Positions 55,563 to 63,092 of a stretch of 64,000 bases of DNA are shown piece after piece. Positions within the stretch are counted from its first letter, which is position 1. Each line of letters starts with the position of its first letter. This DNA comes from Pseudomonas sp. 14P_8.1_Bac3 (GTDB lineage Bacteria > Pseudomonadota > Gammaproteobacteria > Pseudomonadales > Pseudomonadaceae), in assembly GCF_025466085.1 (NCBI RefSeq), contig NZ_JANLOD010000004.1, positions 51,896 to 115,895 on the forward strand. Direction: 5' to 3'. Made by a program: the position numbers and the translations under genes. Below the pieces are notes generated by a model, which saw nothing but the letters and a program-made list of their open reading frames with translations, was not told the DNA's origin and made no database searches.

Positions 55563-55650
55563 TGTGGGAGCGGGCTTGCTCGCGAAAGCGGACTTTCATT
55601 CAACACGTGGTTGACTGACACACCGCTTTCGCGAGCAAGCCCGCTCCCAC
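55563..55650. repeat. REPIN after the uptake island
   Basis: Arms TGTGGGAGCGGGCTTGCTCG and CGAGCAAGCCCGCTCCCAC enclose a loop with ATTCAACACGTGGTTGACTG, similar to that at 51303. Confidence 0.9.
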
Positions 55651-55663
55651 TCGCTCAGTGTTT

Positions 55664-56626
55664 TCAGATCAAGCCAGGATCAATCACCAACACCACCTTC
55701 CCCGCCACCTTGTTGCTCGCCAACTCGGCAAACGCCGCTTCGGCGTCCTTGATCGCAAATGTCCTGGCCACTTGCGGGCTCAGTCGTCCTTCGGCAAACA
55801 GCGGCCAGACATGCTGGCTCAGATCACTGAACAAATCTGCCTTGAACTGATCGTTGCGACTGCGCAAGGTCGAGCCCAGCACTTGCACGCGCTTGGCCAG
55901 CACCTGGGCCAGATCCAGCCTGGCCTCACGGCCACCCATCAAGCCGATCAGCACCCAACGGCCATCGCGAGCCAGCAGCTTCAAGTTCAGTTCGGCGTAG
56001 TTGCCGCCGACCGGGTCAAGAATCACATCGAACGGCCCCAGGTCGCTCAAGCTGTCCAGGTCGCCACTTCGAACCACGCCACCCTGGGCGCCCAGGGCTT
56101 CGCAGTAAGCCAGACGCTCGGCAGAACCGACGCTGACCCAGCACGGGTTACCGAACGCCTTGCACAGCTGAATGGCAGCTGAACCGATTCCACTTGCTCC
56201 GGCATGCAGAAGAACTTTCTCACCCGGTTTGAGCGCAGCCAATTGATACAAATTCAGCCAAACAGTCGCATAGACTTCCGGTAGCGCTGCCGCCTCGATC
56301 AGGGACAATCCTTCGGGCACCGGCAGCACATGCCGTCCGTCGACAACCACCTCTTCGGCCATGCCGCCCCCGGCCAGCAAGGCACAGACCCGGTCCCCGA
56401 CCTGCCAGGACGTGCCCGGACCGACCTCGCTGATCACCCCCGAACACTCTAGACCGAGCACCTGACTGGCCCCCGGTGGTGGCGGATAAAGACCTGCTTT
56501 CTGTAACAAATCGGCGCGATTGAGGCCCGCTGCCGACACGCGAATGCGAACTTGCCCTACGTCACATGTAGGACTGGGCTCTTCAAGCCACTCCACTTGA
56601 CCTTCCACGCCTTGCATTGCTTTCAC
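55664..56626 (-). CDS. NAD(P)H:quinone oxidoreductase, PIG3/zeta-crystallin type (MDR family)
   Basis: A 320-residue medium-chain reductase without structural zinc. Features are VSAAGLNRADLLQKAGLYPP, LGLECSGVISEVG, LLHAGASGIGSAAIQL (NADPH-binding AxxGxxG, HAGASGIGSAA) and the PIG3-like YP-PPPGAS. GTG 56626 has GGAGG four bases upstream; ATG 56617 is an alternative. It probably reduces quinones or enones. Confidence 0.83.
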   Translation of the reverse strand: MKAMQGVEGQVEWLEEPSPTCDVGQVRIRVSAAGLNRADLLQKAGLYPPPPGASQVLGLECSGVISEVGPGTSWQVGDRVCALLAGGGMAEEVVVDGRHVLPVPEGLSLIEAAALPEVYATVWLNLYQLAALKPGEKVLLHAGASGIGSAAIQLCKAFGNPCWVSVGSAERLAYCEALGAQGGVVRSGDLDSLSDLGPFDVILDPVGGNYAELNLKLLARDGRWVLIGLMGGREARLDLAQVLAKRVQVLGSTLRSRNDQFKADLFSDLSQHVWPLFAEGRLSPQVARTFAIKDAEAAFAELASNKVAGKVVLVIDPGLI

Positions 56627-56731
56627 AGTGCCTCCATAGTGAGTCTGGACTGAGCCCGTAGCTGTAGCGCCGGGCTTTTTGCATTATGCGACCGGCCCTT
56701 GTGGAACCGGCGACTTCAAAGACGGCCTAAT

Positions 56732-58846
56732 ATGCGTTATCAATTGTCCCCGCGTCGAATCAGCATGAAGCATCTGTTCCCCAGCACCGCCCTCGCCCTA
56801 TTTATTGGTATCGGCCTGATGCCGATGTCGAGCAATACGTTCGCAGCCAATAGTTGGGACAAGCTTCAGCCTGATCGTGACGAAGTGATCGCCAGTCTGA
56901 ATGTCGTCGAGTTGCTCAAACGCCACCACTACAGCAAGCCGCCGCTCGATGACGCGCGCTCCGTGATCATCTACGACAGCTACCTCAAGCTGCTGGATCC
57001 GTCGCGCAGCTACTTCATGGCCAGCGACATTGCCGAATTCGACAAGTGGAAAACCCAGTTTGACGACTTCCTCAAAAGCGGCGACCTGAACGCCGGGTTC
57101 ACCATCTACAAGCGCTATCTGGATCGCGTCAAGGCGCGTCTGGACTTTGCCCTTGCGGAGCTGGACAAAGGCGTCGACAAGATGGACTTCACCACCAAGG
57201 AAACCTTGCTGATCGACCGCAAGGACGCCCCTTGGCTCAAATCCACCGCAGAACTTGACGACCTGTGGCGCAAACGCGTCAAGGACGAAGTGCTGCGGAT
57301 GAAGATTGCTGGCAAGGAGCCCAAGCAGATTCAGGAAACGCTGACCAAGCGTTACAAGAATCAGCTCGCGCGCCTGGACCAGACCCGTCCGGAAGACATC
57401 TTCCAGGCGTACATCAACACCTTCGCCATGTCCTACGACCCGCACACCAATTATCTGTCGCCGGATAATGCGGAGAACTTCGATATCAACATGAGCCTTT
57501 CCCTCGAGGGCATCGGCGCCGTGTTGCAGAGCGACAACGATCAAGTGAAAGTCGTGCGTCTGGTGCCTGCCGGCCCGGCCGACAAGACCAAGCTGGTCGC
57601 GCCCGCCGACAAGATCATTGGCGTGGCCCAGGACAACAAAGAGATGGTCGACGTGGTCGGCTGGCGTCTGGACGAAGTGGTCAAACTGATCCGTGGTCCG
57701 AAAGGCACCGTGGTGCGCCTGGAAGTCATCCCGGCCAGCAATGCGCCGAATGACCAGACCAGCAAGATCGTTCCGATCACCCGCGAAGCGGTGAAGCTTG
57801 AAGATCAGGCAGTGAAAAAGTCGGTCCTCAACCTGAAACAGGATGGCAAGGACTACAAGCTCGGCATCATCGAGATCCCGGCCTTCTACCTGGACTTCAA
57901 GGCGTTCCGCGCTGGCGATCCGGACTACAAGAGCACCACTCGCGACGTCAAGAAATTGCTGACCGAATTGCAGAAAGACAAGGTCGACGGCGTGGTCATC
58001 GACTTGCGCAACAACGGCGGCGGCTCCCTGCAGGAAGCCACCGAACTGACCAGTCTGTTCATCGACAAAGGTCCGACCGTGCTGGTGCGTAACGCCGATG
58101 GCCGTGTCGATGTGCTGGAAGATGAAAACCCGGGTGCGTTCTACAAGGGCCCGATGGCGTTGCTGGTCAACCGCTTGTCCGCCTCGGCGTCGGAAATTTT
58201 CGCCGGCGCCATGCAGGACTATCATCGTGCGCTGATCATCGGCGGCCAGACCTTCGGCAAAGGCACCGTGCAGACCATCCAGCCGCTGAACCATGGCGAA
58301 CTGAAACTGACCCTGGCCAAGTTCTACCGGGTTTCCGGCCAGAGCACCCAGCATCAGGGCGTACTGCCGGACATCGATTACCCGTCGATCATCGACACCA
58401 AGGAAATCGGCGAAAGTGCCCTGCCGGAAGCCATGCCGTGGGACACCATCAAGGCGGCGATCAAGCCTGCGGTCGATCCGTTCAAACCGTACATCGCCCA
58501 GCTCAAATCCGAGCATGACGTGCGCACGGCCAAGGATGCGGAGTTCGTGTTCATCCGCGACAAACTGGCCCTGGCGCAAAAGCTGATGGCGGAAAAAACC
58601 GTCAGCCTCAATGAAGCGGATCGTCGTGCGCAGCACGCCGATATCGAAGCCAAGCAACTGGCGATGGAAAACATCCGTCGCAAGGCCAAAGGCGAAGAGC
58701 CGCTCAAAGAGCTGAAGAAAGAAGACGAAGACGCCCTCGCGGCCGAGCCAGACAAGACCAAACCGGAAGACGATGCTTACTTGAGCGAGACGGGTCGGAT
58801 TCTGTTGGACTACCTGAAGCTCAACACTGCGGTGGCCAAGCACTAG
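56732..58846 (+). CDS. prc: Periplasmic C-terminal processing protease Prc
   Basis: A 704-residue protein from ATG 56732, or 693 from ATG 56765, which begins right at the signal peptide (MKHLFPSTALALFIGIGLM). After the N-terminal helical domain come a PDZ domain (~240-335, LEGIGAVLQ), the protease core (VDGVVIDLRNNGGGSLQE), catalytic Ser in NRLSASASEIFAGAM and Lys in GGQTFGKGTVQTI. It cleaves C-terminal tails, including peptidoglycan enzymes, as Prc/CtpB does in Pseudomonas. A terminator follows. Confidence 0.9.
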   Translation: MRYQLSPRRISMKHLFPSTALALFIGIGLMPMSSNTFAANSWDKLQPDRDEVIASLNVVELLKRHHYSKPPLDDARSVIIYDSYLKLLDPSRSYFMASDIAEFDKWKTQFDDFLKSGDLNAGFTIYKRYLDRVKARLDFALAELDKGVDKMDFTTKETLLIDRKDAPWLKSTAELDDLWRKRVKDEVLRMKIAGKEPKQIQETLTKRYKNQLARLDQTRPEDIFQAYINTFAMSYDPHTNYLSPDNAENFDINMSLSLEGIGAVLQSDNDQVKVVRLVPAGPADKTKLVAPADKIIGVAQDNKEMVDVVGWRLDEVVKLIRGPKGTVVRLEVIPASNAPNDQTSKIVPITREAVKLEDQAVKKSVLNLKQDGKDYKLGIIEIPAFYLDFKAFRAGDPDYKSTTRDVKKLLTELQKDKVDGVVIDLRNNGGGSLQEATELTSLFIDKGPTVLVRNADGRVDVLEDENPGAFYKGPMALLVNRLSASASEIFAGAMQDYHRALIIGGQTFGKGTVQTIQPLNHGELKLTLAKFYRVSGQSTQHQGVLPDIDYPSIIDTKEIGESALPEAMPWDTIKAAIKPAVDPFKPYIAQLKSEHDVRTAKDAEFVFIRDKLALAQKLMAEKTVSLNEADRRAQHADIEAKQLAMENIRRKAKGEEPLKELKKEDEDALAAEPDKTKPEDDAYLSETGRILLDYLKLNTAVAKH

Positions 58847-58927
58847 GTTGTGGCACGCAAGGTGATAGCGATTTAATGCTGGCGCTCTCCGGAGCGTCAT
58901 CAAACAGTCATCATTCTGTCGTGAAAT

Positions 58928-58978
58928 AAAGGATTGGGATCACCTCTTTAGCCGAGAGTGCTCCCGGTCCTTTTTTTA
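58928..58978 (+). terminator. Terminator of prc
   Basis: AAAGGATTGGGA pairs with TCCCGGTCCTTT (two G-U wobbles) across a 21-base loop, followed by a run of Ts. It sits right before the next gene. Confidence 0.75.
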
Positions 58979-58993
58979 TCGCCAGAGATCGCC

Positions 58994-60778
58994 ATGACCA
59001 CTACCGAACAGCTGAGTGCGTTGAGTTCAATACTGACTCAAAGCGGTTTGCACAGCCTGTTCCAGCCCATCATTTCGCTTTCTGAACGACGAATCATCGG
59101 CTATGAAGCCCTCAGTCGCGGCCCCTCCAACAGCCCCCTGCACTCGCCTATCGCCCTGTTCGCCGTGGCCCGTCAGGCTGGCCGCCTCAACGAGCTGGAA
59201 ATTGCCTGCCGCGAAAGCGCCTGCCGGCGTTTCAACGAACAGCAATTGCCGGGCAAACTTTTTCTCAACGTGTCACCGGAATCTTTGCTCGAAGCGGCCC
59301 ACCAACCGGGTCGGACCCTGCAATTGCTGCAGGATTTCGGCATTCCTCCCAGCCAGGTCGTCATCGAGCTCACCGAACAGACGCCGACTGACGATTTCCA
59401 ACTGCTGCAGAACGCCCTGCATCACTATCGGGCGATGGGGTTTTCCATTGCCCTGGATGATCTGGGTGCCGGTTATTCGAGCCTGCGCCTCTGGTCGGAG
59501 CTGCGGCCTGACTATGTGAAAATCGACCGGCACTTCATCGACGGCATCCATCAGGACGCACTGAAACGCGAGTTTGTCGGATCGATCATGCAAATCGCCA
59601 AAGCCTCCCGGGCCCAGGTAATTGCCGAAGGCATCGAGCTGCCGGAAGAACTCGCGGTGCTGACCGACATGGGCGTCGATCTGGTCCAGGGTTATTTGCT
59701 GTGCCGGCCGCAAGAACATCCGCCGAGGGATGCGCGAAGCCTGATGCCCAAGCAGGACAGTTCCGCCGTGGCGCTGAACGACGAAGGCTGCGACCTCAGC
59801 GCTCTGCTCAATGATCAGCCCGCGGTCGCTCGGGATACGCCGACGGCAACCGTCCTGGAAGCCTTCCGTCGCCAGGCCAACCTCAACTCGCTGGCGGTGC
59901 TCGACCACTACGGCCAGCCCTGCGGCATCGTTCATCGGCATTCGCTCTCGGACGCGTTGCTCAAGCCGTTTGCCACTGACCTGTTCGCCCGCAAACCCAT
60001 CAGCCGCCTGATGAATGACGACTTCCTTGCGGTCGAGATGAGCCAATCGCTACAGCAGGTCAGCCGCCTCATCACCAGCCGCGCCCGGCAACGCATCGAG
60101 GAAGACTTCATCATTACCCTGAACGGCGGTTACCTGGGCCTGGGCCGGGTCATTGATGTGCTGAAGCTGATTACCGAACTGAAGATCCAGCAAGCCCGCT
60201 ACGCCAACCCGCTGACCTTGCTGCCCGGTAACGTGCCGATCCAGCAATGCCTGACCCGCTTGCTGCAACAGCAACGGGAATCGGTGATCTGCTACGTGGA
60301 CATCGACAGTTTCAAACCCTTCAACGACATCTACGGCTACGGCCGCGGGGATGAAGTCCTGCTGTGCCTGGCGCAATGCCTGAACGATCGCATCGACCCG
60401 TCCCGCGACTTTGTCGGCCATATCGGCGGGGACGATTTCCTGCTGGTGCTCGGGCCGGACGACTGGCGCAAGCGCTTGGACCAATTACTCGATGATTTCC
60501 AGAGCCAGTGCCGGCGCTTTTACCGCAGCGAACACCTTGAGGCCGGGTGCTTTATCGCCTCAAACCGCCAGGGAATACGGCAGGAATTCCCGCTGTTATC
60601 CCTGTCGATCGGCGTGGTGCATTTGCATCCGCAGGCCTGCGCGCAGCTGGATGCCAGCCAGTTGGCAGAAATGGCTTCCCAGGCCAAGCATCACGCGAAG
60701 AACGTGCCGGGATATAGCGTGCATGTGATTGACAGTCTGGCGGTGGTGGGTCGAGGGGATGGGTTGCTGGTGGGGTAG
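58994..60778 (+). CDS. EAL-CBS-GGDEF protein
   Basis: A 594-residue cytosolic protein. EAL lies at ~10-245 with IGYEALSRGP, FLNVSPESL, VIELTEQT, IALDDLGAGYS, VKIDRHF, AEGIE and QGYLLCRP. A CBS pair lies at ~280-400. GGDEF lies at ~425-585 with CYVDIDSFKPFNDIYGY and the active-site loop HIGGDDFLLVLG. The variant GGDDF in place of GGDEF may keep, reduce or abolish diguanylate cyclase activity. Adenine nucleotides or c-di-GMP may act through the CBS pair. GAGATC before ATG 58994 is the likely ribosome site. Confidence 0.85.
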   Translation: MTTTEQLSALSSILTQSGLHSLFQPIISLSERRIIGYEALSRGPSNSPLHSPIALFAVARQAGRLNELEIACRESACRRFNEQQLPGKLFLNVSPESLLEAAHQPGRTLQLLQDFGIPPSQVVIELTEQTPTDDFQLLQNALHHYRAMGFSIALDDLGAGYSSLRLWSELRPDYVKIDRHFIDGIHQDALKREFVGSIMQIAKASRAQVIAEGIELPEELAVLTDMGVDLVQGYLLCRPQEHPPRDARSLMPKQDSSAVALNDEGCDLSALLNDQPAVARDTPTATVLEAFRRQANLNSLAVLDHYGQPCGIVHRHSLSDALLKPFATDLFARKPISRLMNDDFLAVEMSQSLQQVSRLITSRARQRIEEDFIITLNGGYLGLGRVIDVLKLITELKIQQARYANPLTLLPGNVPIQQCLTRLLQQQRESVICYVDIDSFKPFNDIYGYGRGDEVLLCLAQCLNDRIDPSRDFVGHIGGDDFLLVLGPDDWRKRLDQLLDDFQSQCRRFYRSEHLEAGCFIASNRQGIRQEFPLLSLSIGVVHLHPQACAQLDASQLAEMASQAKHHAKNVPGYSVHVIDSLAVVGRGDGLLVG

Positions 60779-60780
60779 CA

Positions 60781-60823
60781 GGAAAACTTCCAACGACCTC
60801 GCCCGGAAATTTCGCTACCTATA
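60781..60823 (-). repeat. Cassette-junction repeat, copy A
   Basis: GGAAAACTTCCAACGACCTC and GCCCGGAAATTTCG correspond to the same element at 61770 and 62489 (GGAAACTTCCGA... TTGCCC). It follows the immunity gene 60860-61177 when read on the minus strand. Confidence 0.6.
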
Positions 60824-60859
60824 AGAACGCCTTCGCGTTCATGACTCGCGCCTCCGCCT

Positions 60860-61177
60860 TTAACATTTGATTTCTGCAGTGACCCGCCCGATTTCGTCCT
60901 GCGCAGCGACCAACTCTTTTATGAGCAACGGAACTGAATCAGCTCTTGATAAATAAAGCGGTTCACTCCAATCGTAATTTTTTAGAACTCTTACTTGAAA
61001 AAAACCATCAGGATCAAACGAGGGATACCATCCGACATCCAGCAGCAAAAAGGCTGGATACTCAACTTGCAGCATATCTTCCTTGAGGCTGCACACCTGA
61101 CCATCCAAATCCTCGTTTCTCAGCGTTGAGAGATCATCATGAGAAATGCGTCCTGTAATAAACGTTAAGTCGATCAT
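60860..61177 (-). CDS. Predicted immunity protein of displaced Rhs toxin tip
   Basis: A 105-residue acidic protein (LTFITGRISHDDLSTLRNED, then LVAAQDEIGRVTAEIKC). It is noticeably AT-richer than the core genes around it. The ATG overlaps the stop of the upstream toxin fragment by four bases (ATGA), the usual arrangement of toxin and immunity pairs. The family is not recognised; the role is inferred from position. Confidence 0.68.
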   Translation of the reverse strand: MIDLTFITGRISHDDLSTLRNEDLDGQVCSLKEDMLQVEYPAFLLLDVGWYPSFDPDGFFQVRVLKNYDWSEPLYLSRADSVPLLIKELVAAQDEIGRVTAEIKC

Positions 61178-61761
61178 TTTTGAAGCTTCCTGAACTCATT
61201 CTGTGAAATCGGGTGACCGTGTATCGTCCGCGCACTTAACTCCAAACGCACCCAACGACTTAGCTTTCCCTCACTAGCGCCAATCTCCGTGTCATATTCT
61301 TTGACTTTCCAAAGTTTGCCATTGGTAATCGATTGCCCGGTTTTATAAACATCCCTTTCCAGCTGCTCTACATCAATATCGTGCTTGTATTTCGCGGGGC
61401 CAGACCTTGTTGAGTCTATTGTTTGTTTCCAAGACATATTTTTCGGGGGCATGTGTTTGTAGCCATGAGGCGTCCAATGAACTTCACTCAGGGGAGGTAG
61501 CGGCGGCTCACCCTGATCAACCTTAGCGCCAGTCGTATCATCCGGCGCCCCACACCCAGGCCGCCCCGCTCCCGGGCAATTCCCGCTCAACCCCAACGGA
61601 TCAACCCACCCCGTCGGGCTCAGCGCGTACCGGTACTGATTCAGCCCACCCGCCAGCTTCACCGGATCCGGCGTCAAGTAGCGGCCTACATCGGGATCAT
61701 AGTACCGATGCCGGTTGTAGTGCAGGCCGCTCTCAACATCAAAGTACTGCCCCTGAATCCG
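61174..61761 (-). pseudogene. Orphan Rhs C-terminal tip with a toxin domain (no 5' part)
   Basis: An open frame of 195 codons with no start, beginning at CGG 61761-61759 directly after a TAG. It encodes the Rhs core ending (GQYFDVESGLHYNRHRYYDP, then DVGRYLTPDPVKLAGG), DPLGLSGNCPGAG, and a C-terminal toxin (~95 residues: WKQTIDSTRSGPAKYKHDID to TIHGHPISQNEFRKLQK). The Rhs part is nearly identical to the window's main rhs gene about 2,080 bases to the right. It can act only if recombined onto a full-length rhs gene. The toxin family is not recognised. Confidence 0.78.
61500..61755. repeat. Copy 1 of the ~255-base direct repeat (Rhs core end)
   Basis: This aligns with 63580-63835 with about ten mismatches. 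It spans the codons from HYNRHRYYDP through the DPxGL junction and ~30 residues of the variable tip. The other copy lies within the main rhs gene. Confidence 0.9.
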
Positions 61762-61764
61762 CTA

Positions 61765-61812
61765 CAACTTGAAGGAAACTTCCGACGGCCTTGCCCAGAA
61801 ATTTCGTTATCC
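61765..61812 (-). repeat. Cassette-junction repeat, copy B
   Basis: CTTGAAGGAAACTTCC, GGCCTTGCCC and AGAAATTTCG are shared with copies A and C. It lies between the CdiI-like remnant and the orphan Rhs tip. Confidence 0.65.
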
Positions 61813-61834
61813 ATTGGCAACAAAGAAAAAGCCG

Positions 61835-62130
61835 TCAGATACCGCCTTCCAGCTTGTGGGCAATATGACGCAACCAAATCTCGCCTGATTTCCATTCATT
61901 CCAGTAGCAGTAGTAACAACTTAGCTCTTTCAACAAATATCCCCGTAACTCCATTTCGTCCTTACGCTGTGCAAGTAAAAGACCAAGCTCGTTCAGAACC
62001 GCCATCCGATCCTCAAGGTCGGAATCAGCGAAAAAAGCATCAATCACTTGCTCAGCCGTGTCGTGTTCGACCAATCTTGATGAAAGTAGGCGCCAAAAAA
62101 ATCGTGCAGCTCTGGAAGCTCTTTTTTCAT
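61835..62130 (-). pseudogene. CdiI-type immunity gene with a frameshift
   Basis: ATG 62130-62128 starts MKKELPELHDFFGAYFHQDW, the N-terminus typical of contact-dependent inhibition immunity proteins paired with RNase-A-like toxins. The frame then fails near 62077. The rest (TAEQVIDAFFADSDLEDRMA, then LSCYYCYWNEWKSGEIWLRH) continues in another frame to 61835. The defect corresponds to one missing base, although its exact position is uncertain. The ATG overlaps the upstream toxin stop (ATATGA). The intact form would be about 98 residues. Confidence 0.75.
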
Positions 62131-62439
62131 ATTTCTGGAAATCCTGTTAACAAAAAAAATCCCTCAGGACGTTTGGCATCCTTTATCAATACCGGCAACA
62201 CTTTCGACGCTGGCACTTGAGTGTTGTGTCCATTGGGCAGACTGGTACCTACAGGATAGGGAAATGCATGGGTAACTACCGTCGTCCCTTTTTTTCTCCT
62301 AAGAAATTTTTCAGTTTTTGATTTTTTTGCATCTAATGCTTTCGAAGCAGCGGACTCAGCAGTGGCTCGATCAGGAAACGTTGAAGCCTCCACTGGACAC
62401 TAGCTGGGTGACTTTTCCGTAGGCGTTGTACTTCGCCCG
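62127..62439 (-). pseudogene. Broken toxin tip of the CdiA RNase-A-like type with a scrap of Rhs core
   Basis: From GTG 62393 an 88-residue frame reads EASTFPDRATAESAASKALD, then VVTHAFPYPVG and VLIKDAKRPEGFFLLTGFPE. This matches the C-terminal half of RNase-A-like CdiA toxins as I know them. The N-terminal half with the catalytic His motif is missing. Just before it (62400-62435) is a scrap of Rhs core, KYNAYGKVTQL, in a different frame, with a TAG in the toxin frame. The toxin is therefore not functional here. Confidence 0.7.
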
Positions 62440-62476
62440 GTGCCATGGAGCTCACTTCGCACAAGTTCATGCAAAC

Positions 62477-62530
62477 CGCTACAACTTGAAGGAAACTTCC
62501 GATGACCTTGCCCCGAATTTGTAGCGTCTG
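62477..62530 (-). repeat. Cassette-junction repeat, copy C, with inverted ends
   Basis: It runs from CGCTACAACTTGAAGGAAAC to CCCCGAATTTGTAGCG. The ends CGCTACAA and TTGTAGCG are inverted, so the element is bounded by an 8-base inverted repeat. It follows the immunity gene at 62676. Confidence 0.7.
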
Positions 62531-62640
62531 TAGGACCGCCTTCGCGGGCAAGTTTCGCTCCAGATTCAAGGCTCGCCGCAAAAAACAAGAACGACTGCAA
62601 TCCTGTAGGAGCGTGGCTTGCCCGCGATTGAGCGCGAAGC
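62529..62640. repeat. Two REP-like sequences in direct orientation
   Basis: CTGTAGGACCGCCTTCGCGG and CTGTAGGAGCGTGGCTTGCC repeat within 80 bases between junction repeat C and the first immunity gene. Confidence 0.55.
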
Positions 62641-62675
62641 GGTCATAAATTTACCTGAGCCAAAGATCGCAAGCC

Positions 62676-63092
62676 TTACCACGTTGATTGATCTTCGAGG
62701 CTGGCCTTTTGAAGGTCGTCTTTCCACTCCTCTTGCGCTAGTGAGTAGACATCCTGAAGAAATTCCCGAGGGTTTTCCAACTCGTACCACTCTCCGCGTG
62801 GCCAGCTCGCATATTCACCCTCATCGATATCAAACAGCTGCTGAAAATTATAATTCTCATCATTCAGCTTGTTTTTCAGCGCTTCCAATAAAACAAACTT
62901 ATGCCTGTAGGATAAGTAGTTTAATTTCAAACTGTGCTTTCTGATCAGTTCAGCTCTGTTTTCTTTATTATTAGGATCATAGACCTCAAGCTCAGCACCT
63001 AGCGTTTCTTCGCGATCATAAACATCAAAAACCCCAATAAACCACATTAGATTCGGGTCAAATTGCTCATCTAAAAATGGATCACGCAACAT
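62676..63092 (-). CDS. Predicted immunity protein of the main Rhs toxin
   Basis: A 138-residue, strongly acidic, AT-rich protein: LDEQFDPNLMWFIGVFDVYD at the start, FDIDEGEYASWPRGEWYELE later. Its ATG shares one base with the rhs stop (TAATG). I do not recognise the family. Position directly after a toxin tip is the evidence for immunity. Confidence 0.72.
   Translation of the reverse strand: MLRDPFLDEQFDPNLMWFIGVFDVYDREETLGAELEVYDPNNKENRAELIRKHSLKLNYLSYRHKFVLLEALKNKLNDENYNFQQLFDIDEGEYASWPRGEWYELENPREFLQDVYSLAQEEWKDDLQKASLEDQSTW

Noticed and set aside
56798..58903. 701-codon minus-strand frame opposite prc
   Set aside because: Antisense shadow of a complete Prc protease; composition is typical of shadows.
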